Below, in pieces: positions 45,066 through 55,150 of a stretch of 64,000 nucleotides of DNA (within the stretch, counting starts at the first letter, position 1; every line of letters begins with the position of its first letter). Below the pieces are notes generated by a model that saw nothing but the letters and a program-made list of their open reading frames with translations, ran no database searches and was not told where the DNA came from. A program made the position numbers and the translations under genes. The DNA comes from Pseudomonas sp. RIT-562 (GTDB taxonomy: Bacteria > Pseudomonadota > Gammaproteobacteria > Pseudomonadales > Pseudomonadaceae), in contig NZ_JAPJIV010000010.1 of NCBI RefSeq assembly GCF_026241895.1, positions 119,868 through 183,867 on the forward strand, given 5' to 3'.

Positions 45066-45800
45066 TCAGCCGTCGAGCGAGCCGCCGGCCAGGGCGCACA
45101 GCTGAATCGGGTCAAGGATATGGATTTCCTTGCCTTCAGCGGCAATCAGTTCGTTCTGCTGGAAACGCGTGAACACCCGGGACACGGTTTCCACCGCCAG
45201 GCCCAGGTAGTTGCCGATTTCGTTGCGCGACATGCTCAGGCGGAACTGGTTGGCCGAGAACCCGCGGGCGCGGAAGCGGGCCGAGAGGTTGACGAGGAAC
45301 GTGGCGATGCGCTCGTCGGCGGTTTTCTTCGACAACAGCAACATCATCTGCTGGTCGTCGCGAATCTCGCGGCTCATCACGCGCATCAGCTGGCGGCGCA
45401 GTTGCGGCAATTGCAGCGCCAGTTCGTCGAGGCGCTCGAAGGGAATCTCGCACACCGAGGTGGTTTCCATGGCTTGCGCGGAAACCGGGTGTTTTTCCGT
45501 GTCCATGCCCGACAGGCCGACCAGTTCGCTCGGCAGGTGGAAGCCGGTGAGCTGCTCTTCGCCACCATCGCTGAGGCTGAAAGTCTTCAGGGCGCCGGAG
45601 CGTACTGCATAAACGGAATCAAAGGTGTCGCCCTGGCGGAACAGGAACTCGCCTTTTTTCAGCGGGCGGCCACGTTTGACGATCTCGTCCAGCGCATCCA
45701 TGTCTTCCAAATTCAGCGAAAGTGGAAGGCACAGCGGGGCCAGGCTGCAATCCTTGCAATGGGCCTGGTTATGAGCGCGCAGTTTTACTGGCTCGGACAT
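45066..45800 (-). CDS. anr: FNR-family anaerobic regulator ANR
   Basis: 244 aa from the ATG at 45,800 (AAGGATTGAAGA upstream). N-terminal cluster-ligand cysteines in [11 protein letters not shown] (residues 15-25 region) plus a further Cys in TSVCEIPFE, giving the O2-labile 4Fe-4S centre. CRP-like effector domain, then HTH ([27 protein letters not shown]) with the E-SR recognition residues for TTGAT half-sites. Likely regulator of hemN and the cco operons nearby. Confidence 0.96.
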   Translation of the reverse strand: MSEPVKLRAHNQAHCKDCSLAPLCLPLSLNLEDMDALDEIVKRGRPLKKGEFLFRQGDTFDSVYAVRSGALKTFSLSDGGEEQLTGFHLPSELVGLSGMDTEKHPVSAQAMETTSVCEIPFERLDELALQLPQLRRQLMRVMSREIRDDQQMMLLLSKKTADERIATFLVNLSARFRARGFSANQFRLSMSRNEIGNYLGLAVETVSRVFTRFQQNELIAAEGKEIHILDPIQLCALAGGSLDG

Positions 45801-45893
45801 TTCTTCAATCCTTGTGGGAAAAAACACACATAAGACGTAAGGGTAACCTACCAGAGGACTATCCGGCCAGCACGCGGCGATTTGTCCCAAGCG

Positions 45894-47279
45894 CTAGATC
45901 ACCTTGGAATACCGCTCGCGATTTTGTTGTTCGAGGTAGCGGTCGAACACCATACACACCGAGCGCACCAGCAAGCGCCCGGCGGGCAGTACGGTGATGC
46001 GCTCGCTATCGAGCTCGATCAGGCCGTCCTTGGCCATGGTTTGCAATTGCGGCCAAAGTTCGGCGAAATAGCCGCGAAAATCGATGTTGAATGCCTGTTC
46101 TATCTGTTCGAACTCCAGGTTGAAGCTGCAGATGAGCTGCTGAATTACTGCGCGGCGCACCCGGTCATCGGCGTTGCACAACAAACCGCGATTGGTCGCC
46201 AGTTGCGAGGTGGCGAGGGCGTTCTGGTACAGATTCAGGTCGCTGCTGTTCTGGCAGTACAGGTCGCCGATCTGGCTGATGGCAGACACGCCCAGGCCGA
46301 TCAGATCGCAGTGACCGTGAGTGGTGTAGCCCTGGAAATTACGCTGCAGGGTCGACTCTTCCTGGGCAATCGCCAGCTCATCATCGGGAAGGGCAAAGTG
46401 ATCCATGCCGATGTAGCGGTAACCGGCGGCGGTCAGTTGTTCGATGGTGCGCTGCAGCATTTCGAGCTTCTGCGCCGGAGTCGGCAGCTCGTTGCTGTTG
46501 ATCCGCCGCTGCGGCATGAAGCGTTCTGGCAAGTGCGCATAGTTGAATACCGACAGCCGATCCGGTTGCAGCGCGATGACTTCCTCGACAGTGCGGGCAA
46601 AGTTGTCCGGTGTCTGTTTGGGCAGGCCGTAGATCAGGTCGATATTGATCGAGCGAAATTGCAGGGTGCGTGCGGCGTCGATCACGGCGCGGGTTTCTTC
46701 CAGGCTCTGCAGGCGATTGACTGCTCGCTGCACCGCGGGGTCCAGGTCCTGCAGGCCGATGCTGACCCGATTGAATCCCAGTTCACGCAATAGGCCCATG
46801 GTCGACCAGTCGGCTTCGCGAGGGTCGATCTCGATGCCGTAGTCGCCGGAGTCATCGTCGAGCAAATTGAAGTGCTTGCGCAATTGCGCCATGAGTTGGC
46901 GCAGTTCGTCGTGGCTGAGAAAAGTCGGGGTGCCGCCTCCAAAGTGCAGCTGCTCGACCTTTTGTGCCGGGTCGAGATGGCAGGCGATCAACTGGATCTC
47001 CTGCTCCAGGCGTTGCAGATAAGGCTGAGCGCGCCCGCGATCCTTGGTGATGACCTTGTTGCAGGCGCAGTAGTAACAAATGTTCGCGCAGAACGGCACA
47101 TGCACATACAGCGACAACGGTCGCAGCGCCTTGCGACTTTCGCGCAGGGCGTGGAACAGGTCGAAGCTGCCGACATGTCCGTCAAATTGCACAGCGGTCG
47201 GATAGGAGGTGTAGCGCGGTCCCGCCAGGTCATAACGGCGGATCAGATCGGTGTCCCAACGAATGTCGTCGAGCATCAT
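45894..47279 (-). CDS. hemN: Oxygen-independent coproporphyrinogen III oxidase
   Basis: 461 aa; ATG at 47,279, with a second ATG next to it. Radical-SAM cluster motif CANICYYC (C-x3-C-x2-C) near residue 62, SAM motif HFGGGTPTFLS, and the HemN N-terminal RYTSYPTAVQF. Makes protoporphyrinogen IX without O2, supplying haem for the oxidases next door. A perfect ANR box lies 65 nt upstream. Confidence 0.96.
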   Translation of the reverse strand: MMLDDIRWDTDLIRRYDLAGPRYTSYPTAVQFDGHVGSFDLFHALRESRKALRPLSLYVHVPFCANICYYCACNKVITKDRGRAQPYLQRLEQEIQLIACHLDPAQKVEQLHFGGGTPTFLSHDELRQLMAQLRKHFNLLDDDSGDYGIEIDPREADWSTMGLLRELGFNRVSIGLQDLDPAVQRAVNRLQSLEETRAVIDAARTLQFRSINIDLIYGLPKQTPDNFARTVEEVIALQPDRLSVFNYAHLPERFMPQRRINSNELPTPAQKLEMLQRTIEQLTAAGYRYIGMDHFALPDDELAIAQEESTLQRNFQGYTTHGHCDLIGLGVSAISQIGDLYCQNSSDLNLYQNALATSQLATNRGLLCNADDRVRRAVIQQLICSFNLEFEQIEQAFNIDFRGYFAELWPQLQTMAKDGLIELDSERITVLPAGRLLVRSVCMVFDRYLEQQNRERYSKVI

Positions 47280-47343
47280 GCGGGCATTCCCCCGGATAGG
47301 CTGGCAGTGTTGGCGAGTCTAGGGGGTGGGGCAATGGGGTATC

Positions 47344-47357
47344 TTGATTTGCATCAA
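47344..47357. promoter_or_regulatory. ANR box upstream of hemN
   Basis: TTGATTTGCATCAA: perfect TTGAT-N4-ATCAA, 65-78 nt before the hemN ATG, a fitting distance for class II activation. Confidence 0.88.
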
Positions 47358-47467
47358 AGTTCAAGGGAGCAGCCGTCGTAAACCATTCAGCGCGCACACC
47401 GTATTCACCGCGATGGCGAGGACTTCGTCCTCGGACGCAGCCTTCGGCAGCTGCTACAGGGATTCAT

Positions 47468-48151
47468 TTAATGGCCCATCAACCAATGCTGATGCGGCCC
47501 CGGCAGGGTCCACAGGCCGAACAGCATCACCAGCAACCCTCCAGCCATGCGCACGCTGCGCTTGCGCAGCAACGCCGTCACACGCTCCGCCGCCAGCCCG
47601 GTGGCGAGCAGCACTGGCCAGGTACCCAGGCCGAACGCGAGCATCAACAAGGCACTGTCCAGCGCATTGCCCTGGCTCGCCGCCCACAGCAACGTGCTGT
47701 AAACCAGGCCACAGGGCAACCAGCCCCACAGCGCGCCCAGCAGCAAGGCGCGGGGCAGGCTTGATACGGGCAGGAGTTTGTTGGCAACCGGCTGGATATG
47801 CCGCCACAGGCCGCGACCGAGGCTTTCGATGCGGGTCAGGCCGCTCCACCAGCCGGCCAGGTACAGGCCCATGGCAATCAGCAACAACCCGGCCAGCACC
47901 CGCAGGAACATCGCCGCCGGACTGCTGGCCACCGCCCAGCCCGCCAGGCCGATCAACAGGCCTGCGGTTGCATAGCTGAGAATTCGCCCCAGGTTGTACG
48001 CCAGCAGCAACCGAAAACGCCGGCTGCGTTGCTCCTTGGGGATCGCCAGGGTCAGGGCGCCCATCAGGCCGCCGCACATGCCCAGGCAATGGCCACCGCC
48101 GAGCAGGCCGAGGATCACCGCAGACACCAGCAGGGGTGCCAATTCAAGCAT
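47468..48151 (-). CDS. Sulfite exporter TauE/SafE-family (DsbD_2-like) membrane protein
   Basis: 227 aa with about six hydrophobic helices. N-terminal GLLGGGHCLGMCGGLMGAL and central GALWGWLPCGLVYSTL contain paired Cys in membrane motifs typical of this cytochrome-biogenesis-linked family. It overlaps ccoS by 8 nt and lies at the end of the ccoGHIS operon in pseudomonads. A role in copper or thiol handling for cbb3 assembly is plausible, not shown. Confidence 0.85.
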   Translation of the reverse strand: MLELAPLLVSAVILGLLGGGHCLGMCGGLMGALTLAIPKEQRSRRFRLLLAYNLGRILSYATAGLLIGLAGWAVASSPAAMFLRVLAGLLLIAMGLYLAGWWSGLTRIESLGRGLWRHIQPVANKLLPVSSLPRALLLGALWGWLPCGLVYSTLLWAASQGNALDSALLMLAFGLGTWPVLLATGLAAERVTALLRKRSVRMAGGLLVMLFGLWTLPGPHQHWLMGH

Positions 48152-48362
48152 GGGGCGGGGCCTTGTCGTCGGGTTTGTCCGGGTGACCGCTGGCTTCGTC
48201 CACTGCCGCCGTATGCTTGGGGTCCTGGTCGTCGAACAGGATGCTATGGGCCGGGCCGTCGAGGTCGTCGTACTGGCCGCTGTCGACCGCCCAGAAGAAA
48301 ATGTAGATCGCGATGCCGACGATCAGCAGCGCGGCCGGGATCATCACGTATAAGGCTGGCAT
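48144..48362 (-). CDS. ccoS: cbb3 oxidase assembly protein CcoS
   Basis: 72 aa: one N-terminal transmembrane helix (LYVMIPAALLIVGIAIYIFFWAV) followed by the family motif DSGQYDDLDGPAHSILFDD. Needed for cofactor insertion into cbb3 oxidase. Between ccoI (25 nt gap) and the overlapping TauE/SafE gene. Confidence 0.95.
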   Translation of the reverse strand: MPALYVMIPAALLIVGIAIYIFFWAVDSGQYDDLDGPAHSILFDDQDPKHTAAVDEASGHPDKPDDKAPPHA

Positions 48363-48387
48363 GGGGTTAACTCCATGCCCGCGCGGC

Positions 48388-50838
48388 TCAGGCCGGCAGC
48401 GGGCGGGTTTCTGGCGTGGCGCTGATGGCGGGCGTGCTCGGCAGGCGAGTCAGGCGCAGGGCGTTCAGCACCACGGTCAACGAACTGATGGACATGCCAA
48501 CCGCCGCCCACACCGGGGTTATCCAGCCGAGGGCAGCGAACGGCAACATGAGGCCATTGTACAGCCCGGCCCACAATAGATTCTCAATGATCACCCGACG
48601 GGTTCGGCGTGCCAGGCTGAAAGCCTGTACCAACGCGTCCAGGCGGTTCGACAGCAGCACGGCATCGGCACTGGTCTTCGCCAGGTCAGTGGCCGAGCCC
48701 ATGGCGACGCTGATGTCGGCGGCGGCCAGCACGGGCACATCGTTGACCCCGTCGCCGAGCATCAACACCTTGCGACCTTCCCGGTGCAGCTGTTGAAGCA
48801 CCTGCAGTTTGTCATCCGGGCGCAGGCCGCCCCGGGCTTCGTCGATGCCCAACTCGGCGGCAACGCTGGCAACCATCGGCGAACTGTCGCCGGACAGCAG
48901 CAACGTGCGCCAGCCACGGGCTTTGCAGGCCGCCAGCAGCGCTGGCGCATCGGCACGCAAGCGATCGTCGAGGACAAACCACGCCAGCGGGCCGTGACTG
49001 TCGCCAAGTAGCAGCCATTGGCCGGCTTCATCGGGCATGAGCGGCACGGCGGCGCCACTCAACTCACAGACAAAACCCGGCTGGCCAATGCGCAGCCGCT
49101 GCTCGCCCACCCGGCCTTCCAGCCCCAGGCCCGGCGTACTGTGCACTTCTTCGGCGGCCAGTGGTGCCCGGCCAAATGCCCGGGCAATCGGATGTTCGGA
49201 GCGGTTTTCCAGTGCGGCAGCCAGGCCCAGGCACTGGTCACTGTCGAGCAAGCCCAAGGGGCGAATCGACCGCAAGGCCAGGCGCCCCTCGGTAAGCGTG
49301 CCGGTTTTGTCGAAAATCACCGTGTCGATCTGGTTCAGGCCTTCCAGCACATGGCCGCGAGTCAGCAGCAGGCCGAGCTTGTGCAAGGTGCCGGTCGCCG
49401 CAGTGAGTGCGGTCGGCGTTGCCAGGGACAAGGCGCACGGGCAAGTCGCCACCAGCATCGCCAGCACGATCCAGAACGCCCGCGACGAGTCCAGCTGCCA
49501 CCACACCAGGCCGATAACGGCGGCGGCGATCAGCGACAGCAGTAAAAACCATTGGGCGGCGCGATCGGCGATTTCCGCCAGGCGCGGTTTTTCCGCCTGG
49601 GCACGATCCAGCAGACGGACGATCGCCGACAGGCGCGTGTCCTGGCCCAGCGCCAGCACTTCAACAGTCAGCGCGCCCTCGACGTTCAGCGTCCCCGCCG
49701 TCACCGCATCCCCCAGCGTGCGCGGTTGCGGCAGATATTCACCGGTGAGCAGGGACTCGTCGACGCTGGACTGGCCATCGAGAATCCTGCCATCGGCCGG
49801 CAGGATCGCGCCGGGATGCACCAGCACCTGATCGCCGACCCGCAACTCACTGAGCAGGATGCGCTCGCTCTGGCCGTCGGCCCCCAGGCGCAGGCACGAG
49901 GCGGGCAACAGGTTGACCAGTTGCGCGGTGGCAGCGGCCGTGCGTTCCCGGGCGCGACGCTCCAGGTAGCGTCCGGCCAGCAGGAACAGGGCAAACATGC
50001 CCACCGCATCGAAATACAGTTCGCCGACCCCGGTGATCGAAGTCCAGATCCCGGCGATGTAGGCGCTGCCGATGGCCAGCGAGACCGATACGTCCATGGT
50101 CAGGTGGCGAGTGCGCAGGTCGCGCATGGCGCCCTTGAAGAACGGCGCACAGCTGTAGAACACGATCGGCGTGGTGAGAAACAGCGCGACCCAGCGCAGG
50201 ATGGTGTGCAATTCGGGGCTGAGGTCGATGTTGAATTCCGGCCAGGTGGCCATGGTCGCCATCATGGCCTGGAACCACAGCAGGCCCGCGACGCCGAGCT
50301 GGCGCAGTGCCAGGCGATTCTCGCTGGCCAGTTGTTCGCTGGCGCGGTCGGCCTGATAGGGGTGGGCGGCGTAACCGATATGGCGCAGTTCGCTCAGTAC
50401 CTGGCTCAGCGGCAACTGCGCGTCGGCCCAGCGCACATGCAGGCGGTGGTTTGACAGATTGAGGCGGGCCTCGGCGACACCCGGCAGGGTGCGCAGGTGT
50501 TTTTCGATCAGCCAGCCACAGGCGGCGCAACTGATGCCTTCCATCAGCAGGGTAGTTTCGGCCAGCTCGCCCTCGTGACGAACGAACGGGGCCTGCACGT
50601 CGGCGCGGTCGTAGAGCGCCAGTTCGTCCACCAGTTGCACCGGCAAGGCTTCAGGGTTGGCCGATGCTTCGCTGCGATGCTGGTAATAGCTTTCCAGACC
50701 CCCAGCCACAATGGCTTCGGCCACAGCCTGACACCCCGGGCAGCAGAACTCGCGGGGTTGCCCGAGCACGGCGGCGGTGAAGCGGCTGCCGGCCGGGACG
50801 GGCAGGGCGCAGTGGTAGCAGGGGGTTGGTGTGGTCAT
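48388..50838 (-). CDS. ccoI: Copper-translocating P-type ATPase for cbb3 assembly
   Basis: 816 aa. N-terminal Cys-rich region (CYHC, FCCPGC), HMA domain with GISCAACGW, transmembrane bundle, CPC motif ATCPCALSLATP, phosphorylation site DKTGTLTEG, hinge MLGDGVNDVPVL. Exports copper for the CuB centre of CcoN. FixI/CcoI subtype by length and context. Confidence 0.96.
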   Translation of the reverse strand: MTTPTPCYHCALPVPAGSRFTAAVLGQPREFCCPGCQAVAEAIVAGGLESYYQHRSEASANPEALPVQLVDELALYDRADVQAPFVRHEGELAETTLLMEGISCAACGWLIEKHLRTLPGVAEARLNLSNHRLHVRWADAQLPLSQVLSELRHIGYAAHPYQADRASEQLASENRLALRQLGVAGLLWFQAMMATMATWPEFNIDLSPELHTILRWVALFLTTPIVFYSCAPFFKGAMRDLRTRHLTMDVSVSLAIGSAYIAGIWTSITGVGELYFDAVGMFALFLLAGRYLERRARERTAAATAQLVNLLPASCLRLGADGQSERILLSELRVGDQVLVHPGAILPADGRILDGQSSVDESLLTGEYLPQPRTLGDAVTAGTLNVEGALTVEVLALGQDTRLSAIVRLLDRAQAEKPRLAEIADRAAQWFLLLSLIAAAVIGLVWWQLDSSRAFWIVLAMLVATCPCALSLATPTALTAATGTLHKLGLLLTRGHVLEGLNQIDTVIFDKTGTLTEGRLALRSIRPLGLLDSDQCLGLAAALENRSEHPIARAFGRAPLAAEEVHSTPGLGLEGRVGEQRLRIGQPGFVCELSGAAVPLMPDEAGQWLLLGDSHGPLAWFVLDDRLRADAPALLAACKARGWRTLLLSGDSSPMVASVAAELGIDEARGGLRPDDKLQVLQQLHREGRKVLMLGDGVNDVPVLAAADISVAMGSATDLAKTSADAVLLSNRLDALVQAFSLARRTRRVIIENLLWAGLYNGLMLPFAALGWITPVWAAVGMSISSLTVVLNALRLTRLPSTPAISATPETRPLPA

Positions 50839-50920
50839 GAGGAAAGTCTAAATCGTCTGGGCCGAACAGATGCCGGTGAAAATGCGGTGAAGCTGTTGAA
50901 TTTGCTGAACCTGCTGAGCC

Positions 50921-51020
50921 TGTAGGAGCTGCCGAGTGAAACGAGGCTGCGATCCTTTGATCTTGCTCGAAAAAACAACATCAAAAGATCGCAGCCTCGT
51001 TTCACTCGGCAGCTCCTACA
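50921..51020. repeat. Long inverted repeat between ccoI and ccoH
   Basis: Perfect 34-bp arms (50,921-50,954 and 50,987-51,020) with a 32-nt loop, TAGGAGCTGCCGAGTGAAAC type. REP-class variant; may act as an attenuator or mRNA stabiliser between ccoGH and ccoIS. Confidence 0.9.
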
Positions 51021-51038
51021 AGGCGCCTGCGCAGGGTT

Positions 51039-51578
51039 TTACTTCTTCAGGTCTTCCGCGCCCTGCAACGGCTCATCGCCCAGCAGCAGGTCCTTGTCAT
51101 GGCTCACCTGTTCTTCTTCGAACATGCGCCAGGTCTTGTCGTTCTCCACGCCCAACAGCTCGACAAACCGGCGCCCTTCAACCTTGTCGTTGACCTGGCC
51201 AATGTAGCGGCCGGCTTCGGTGTCGCTATGGGTCAGGACAATCTTGCGATCCTTTTCCGGCTGGGTCGGCGAGATCAGGTTCAGTTCCAGGGTTTTCGGC
51301 TGGCTGTCCCCGGTCAGGTGCAAGTCGACTTCGCCGGTCATGCCGTCCAGGTGCACACTGGCGCGCAATTTCAGGGTCTGCGCCAGCAGTTCACGGTCGA
51401 GCGAACGGTTGATGCCCTTGCCGGCCTCGTAATAGTTGTCGTTGACCAGGTTGTCCGGGTTGTTGACCGCAATGGTCACCATCGACAGGGTCAGGGTGAC
51501 CGAGCAGGCCAGGATGGCGATGATGATCCACGGCCAGAGGTGCTTGTACCAGGGGCTCGTCGTGTTTGCTGCAGGCAT
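51039..51578 (-). CDS. ccoH: FixH/CcoH family protein
   Basis: 179 aa from the ATG at 51,578. N-terminal transmembrane helix (LWPWIIIAILACSVTLTLSMVTIAV) and the conserved NDNYYEAGKGIN after it, then a periplasmic beta domain. Stabilises the cbb3 complex during assembly. 11 nt after ccoG. Confidence 0.93.
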   Translation of the reverse strand: MPAANTTSPWYKHLWPWIIIAILACSVTLTLSMVTIAVNNPDNLVNDNYYEAGKGINRSLDRELLAQTLKLRASVHLDGMTGEVDLHLTGDSQPKTLELNLISPTQPEKDRKIVLTHSDTEAGRYIGQVNDKVEGRRFVELLGVENDKTWRMFEEEQVSHDKDLLLGDEPLQGAEDLKK

Positions 51579-51589
51579 ATTCACTTCTC

Positions 51590-53008
51590 TCAACGAATTT
51601 GTGGGCCGATGAATCGGCTCTTGGCTTCAACGTGGACGCTGTCGTCATCGGCATCCTTGAGGATGAATTTCACCTCGTTGGTGCTCGATGGCAGTTGCTC
51701 CGGCGCGCTGGACAGCTCCACCGGCTGGCTGAATATTTCCCCGGCGGCGACCTTGATCTCGCGCTTGCCTTGCAGCCTGAGGTCCGGCAGGCCGGTGGCT
51801 TCGAGCACGTAGGTGTGGTCGCGCTGGTCCTTGTTCATGATCTTCAGGCTGTAGACGTTCTCGATCCGGCCTTCGGCGTTTTCGCGGTACAGCACGCGGT
51901 CCTTGCTGACGTCGAAACCCACCAGCGAGCGCATGAAAAAGGCCGTCATCAGCAGGCCGATCATCGCCAGCAGCACCACGGCATAGCCGATCAGGCGCGG
52001 GCGCAGCTTGTGGGTTTTCTGGCCGGACAGGTTGTGCTCGGTGGTGTAGCTGATCAGGCCGCGCGGGTAGTCCATCTTGTCCATGATGCTGTCGCAGGCA
52101 TCGATGCAGGCCGCGCAGCCGATGCATTCGATCTGCAGGCCGTCGCGGATGTCGATACCGGTAGGGCACACCTGGACGCACATGGTGCAGTCAATGCAAT
52201 CGCCCAGGCCCTGGGCCTTGTAGTCGATGCCTTTCTTGCGCGGGCCACGGCTCTCACCCCGGCGCGGGTCGTAGGAGACGATCAAGGTGTCCTTGTCGAA
52301 CATCACGCTCTGGAAGCGCGCATAGGGGCACATGTAGATGCACACCTGCTCGCGCAACCAGCCAGCATTGCCGTAGGTAGCCAGGGTGAAAAAACCAACC
52401 CAGAAATACGACCAGCCATCGGCCTGGCCGGTGAAGAAGTCGATGGTCAGCTCGCGGATCGGTGAGAAGTACCCGACAAAGGTCATGCCGGTGATGAAGC
52501 CGATCAACAGCCACATCGAGTGCTTGCTGAATTTGCGCAGGAACTTGTTGGCGCTCATCGGCGCCTTGTCCAGCTTGATGCGCTGGTTACGGTCGCCTTC
52601 GGTGACCTTCTCGCACCACATGAAAATCCAGGTCCACACGCTCTGCGGGCAGGTATAACCGCACCAGACTCGCCCGGCGTACACGGTGATGAAGAACAGG
52701 CCGAAGGCGCTGACAATCAGGATCCCGGACAGCAGGATGAAATCCTGGGGCCAGAAGGTGGCGCCGAAGATAAAGAATTTGCGCTCCGGCAGATTCCACC
52801 AGACTGCCTGGTGCCCGCCCCAGTTAAGCCATACCGTGCCGAAATACAGCAGGAACAGCAGCGCACCGCCCATCATCCGCAGGTTGCGGAACAGGCCGGT
52901 GAAAGCGCGGGTGTAGATCTTTTCTCGAGAGGCGTAGAGGTCGACGCTGTTATTCGCGTTCTTGGTGGGTGGCGTGACGTCGTGTACCGGTATCTGGTTG
53001 CTCATCAT
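51590..53008 (-). CDS. ccoG: Polyferredoxin-like cbb3 assembly protein CcoG
   Basis: 472 aa. Five or six membrane helices; RVWCGYTCPQ and EQVCIYMCPYARFQ; two 4Fe-4S binding motifs CIDCTMCVQVCP and CIGCAACIDACD (about residues 270-310); periplasmic C-terminal Ig-like domain. Reduces copper for the oxidase (family knowledge). Start ATG at 53,008, with an adjacent ATG. A near-consensus ANR box is about 150 bp upstream. Confidence 0.96.
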   Translation of the reverse strand: MMSNQIPVHDVTPPTKNANNSVDLYASREKIYTRAFTGLFRNLRMMGGALLFLLYFGTVWLNWGGHQAVWWNLPERKFFIFGATFWPQDFILLSGILIVSAFGLFFITVYAGRVWCGYTCPQSVWTWIFMWCEKVTEGDRNQRIKLDKAPMSANKFLRKFSKHSMWLLIGFITGMTFVGYFSPIRELTIDFFTGQADGWSYFWVGFFTLATYGNAGWLREQVCIYMCPYARFQSVMFDKDTLIVSYDPRRGESRGPRKKGIDYKAQGLGDCIDCTMCVQVCPTGIDIRDGLQIECIGCAACIDACDSIMDKMDYPRGLISYTTEHNLSGQKTHKLRPRLIGYAVVLLAMIGLLMTAFFMRSLVGFDVSKDRVLYRENAEGRIENVYSLKIMNKDQRDHTYVLEATGLPDLRLQGKREIKVAAGEIFSQPVELSSAPEQLPSSTNEVKFILKDADDDSVHVEAKSRFIGPQIR

Positions 53009-53155
53009 TGCATCCCACGGCAGTGGAAAAATGCCCCGGTCAGTACATGCCGACCGCGGTCAAAAAGGCTGTTGCAGTGGCGCAATGATACGCCTGTCGC
53101 TCTAGTCCGAGGGTGCGACCTTTGGTCACGTTGGGAGAATTTAACTGATGGTGTA

Positions 53156-53169
53156 ATGACTTGAATCAA
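53156..53169. promoter_or_regulatory. ANR-like box upstream of ccoG
   Basis: Minus strand TTGATTCAAGTCAT: matches TTGAT-N4-(A/G)TCAA except the last base. 148-161 nt before ccoG. Confidence 0.55.
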
Positions 53170-53212
53170 TTGACTTGTGAATTATGGACCAGATTTCGGG
53201 TTGGGCCTCAAA

Positions 53213-53282
53213 CCTGTAGGAGCCTGCTTGCTGGCGATGGCGGCTCAGAGATCGCCATCGCCAGCAAGCAGGCTCCTACAGG
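53213..53282. repeat. REP pair
   Basis: Perfect 30-bp arms (53,213-53,242 and 53,253-53,282), 10-nt loop, TAGGAGCCTGCTTGCTGGCGATGG class. Lies in the 362-bp gap between ccoP1 and ccoG, with the ccoP1 terminator and ANR box. Confidence 0.93.
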
Positions 53283-53318
53283 GTGTGTGTGGACCATGGA
53301 AATAACAATTCCATAAAC

Positions 53319-53356
53319 AAAACGGCCCCGCCAATTCACATTGGCGGGGCCGTTTT
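53319..53356 (-). terminator. Terminator of the cco1 operon
   Basis: 16-bp perfect stem (AAAACGGCCCCGCCAA and complement) with a 6-nt loop and T-run on the minus strand, 15 nt past the ccoP1 stop. Confidence 0.95.
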
Positions 53357-53370
53357 TATTGCATCAAACG

Positions 53371-54354
53371 TTACTGGGCATCTTCCGCCGGCGCTTTCTC
53401 GCCGTGAGACAAGCTGTAGACGTAAGCGGCCAGCAGGTGGACCTTGTCGTTGCCTTGCAGCTGTTCCTGGGCAGGCATCTGGCCCTGACGGCCGTAACGG
53501 ATGGTCTGCTGCAGTTGCGCGAAGCTCGAGCCGTAGATGAACGCGCCCGGGTGGGTCAGGTCAGGTGCACCCATTGCCGGGGTACCTTTACCGGCCGGCC
53601 CGTGGCACGCCACGCAGTTGGCGGCGAACAGCTTGCCACCGGCAGCCGGGTCAGCCTTGGTGCCTTCCGGCAGCTTGCGGCCATCGAGGTTGGTCAGGAC
53701 AAATGCAGCCACGTCCGCCACGCCTTGCTCGCCGATCACTTCAGCCCACGCCGGCATCACCGCGTGGCGACCGCCCATGATGGTGGTCTTGATGGTTTCG
53801 GCCTCGCCGCCCCAGCGCCAGTCGGCGTCGGTCAGGTTAGGGAAGCCGTAGGCGCCCTTGGCGTCGGAACCGTGGCACACCGAGCAGTTGGAGGCGAACA
53901 GGCGGCCACCCATTTTCAGTGCTTGCGGATCCTTGGCGACTTCTTCGATTGGCATGGAAGCGAACTTGGCGAAGATCGGGCCGAACCGCGCGTCCGACTT
54001 GGCCATTTCCTTTTCCCACTCGTGCACGCCGGTCCAGCCGGTCTGGCCGTTGGCGAACTCGGTCTGCTTCTCGTTATCCAGGTAGTTGTAGCCCGGCAGC
54101 AGGCCTTTCCAGTTGCCCAGGCCCGGGTAGAGCACCAGGTAACCGAGGGCGAAGATGATGGTGCCCACGAACAGCATGAACCACCATTTCGGCAGCGGGT
54201 TGTCGTACTCCTCGATCCCGTCGAAGGAGTGCCCAACCGTTTCTTCCGTCTGCTCGGCGCGCTGGCCCTTGCGGGTGGACAGCAGCAGCCAGGTCAGGGC
54301 GAAGATGGTGCCCAGACTGAGGACTGTGACGTACACACTCCAGAACATAGTCAT
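53371..54354 (-). CDS. ccoP: cbb3 oxidase subunit III, dihaem cytochrome c (copy 1)
   Basis: 327 aa. N-terminal membrane helix, [12 protein letters not shown] second helix, then two c-type haem sites CSVCH and CVACH with distal Met in MPAW and MPAQEQL. Brings electrons from cytochrome c to CcoO/CcoN. It carries a 16-residue [16 protein letters not shown] insert absent from copy 2, a useful mark of which copy is which. Confidence 0.96.
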   Translation of the reverse strand: MTMFWSVYVTVLSLGTIFALTWLLLSTRKGQRAEQTEETVGHSFDGIEEYDNPLPKWWFMLFVGTIIFALGYLVLYPGLGNWKGLLPGYNYLDNEKQTEFANGQTGWTGVHEWEKEMAKSDARFGPIFAKFASMPIEEVAKDPQALKMGGRLFASNCSVCHGSDAKGAYGFPNLTDADWRWGGEAETIKTTIMGGRHAVMPAWAEVIGEQGVADVAAFVLTNLDGRKLPEGTKADPAAGGKLFAANCVACHGPAGKGTPAMGAPDLTHPGAFIYGSSFAQLQQTIRYGRQGQMPAQEQLQGNDKVHLLAAYVYSLSHGEKAPAEDAQ

Positions 54355-54536
54355 TCTTTGTTACTCCTAGAAGCTTGCTCGACGTGCTTGATGGCTTCGG
54401 GATCATCCGCGAAAGGCAGCAAGGTAGCGTCTTCAAACTCCGACTTGCGCTTGGGGCTGAACACCCACAACGCCAGACCGATGAAGGCCACCATCACGAC
54501 AACGGTGCCCAGGCCACGAATCATCCCGATATCCAT
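54351..54536 (-). CDS. ccoQ: cbb3 oxidase subunit CcoQ (copy 1)
   Basis: 61 aa, one membrane helix ([21 protein letters not shown]) then a [19 protein letters not shown] tail, the standard CcoQ pattern. Overlaps ccoP by 4 nt. Confidence 0.94.
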   Translation of the reverse strand: MDIGMIRGLGTVVVMVAFIGLALWVFSPKRKSEFEDATLLPFADDPEAIKHVEQASRSNKE

Positions 54537-54541
54537 CTAAA

Positions 54542-55150
54542 TCACCGTTTGCTTTTGATGATGGTGCCCAGGCCTTGCAGATAGGCCACCAGCGCGTCCA
54601 TTTCGGTTTTGCCCTTCACAGCATCCTTGGCACCGGCGATGTCTTCGTCGGTGTAAGGGACGCCGAGCGTGCGCAAGACTTCCATTTTCTTGGCGGTGTC
54701 TTTGCCGTCGAGCTTGTTTTCCACGAGGAACGGGTAGGCCGGCATTTTCGACTCAGGCACTACGTTGCGCGGGTTGTACAAATGCGCACGCTGCCAGTCA
54801 TCGGAGTAACGACCGCCGACACGGGCCAGGTCCGGACCGGTACGCTTGGAACCCCACAGGAACGGGTGGTCCCAGACGCTTTCACCGGCGACCGAATAGT
54901 GGCCGTAGCGTTCGGTTTCAGCACGGAACGGGCGGATCATCTGCGAGTGGCAGCCGACACAACCGTTGGCGATGTACACGTCGCGTCCTTCCAGTTCAAG
55001 AGCGGTGCGCGGCTTCATGCCTTCGACCGGCTTGTTGGTGACGTCCTGGAAAAACAGCGGAACGATTTGCGTCAGGCCGCCGATGCTGACGGCGATAACC
55101 ATGAAGAAGGCCAGCAGGCCAATATTCTTCTCGACTGCTTCATGCTTCAT
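54542..55150 (-). CDS. ccoO: cbb3 oxidase subunit II, monohaem cytochrome c (copy 1)
   Basis: 202 aa, N-terminal anchor helix ([23 protein letters not shown]), single haem c site GCVGCHSQM and distal Met region [11 protein letters not shown]. Overlaps the ccoN stop by 1 nt. Confidence 0.96.
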   Translation of the reverse strand: MKHEAVEKNIGLLAFFMVIAVSIGGLTQIVPLFFQDVTNKPVEGMKPRTALELEGRDVYIANGCVGCHSQMIRPFRAETERYGHYSVAGESVWDHPFLWGSKRTGPDLARVGGRYSDDWQRAHLYNPRNVVPESKMPAYPFLVENKLDGKDTAKKMEVLRTLGVPYTDEDIAGAKDAVKGKTEMDALVAYLQGLGTIIKSKR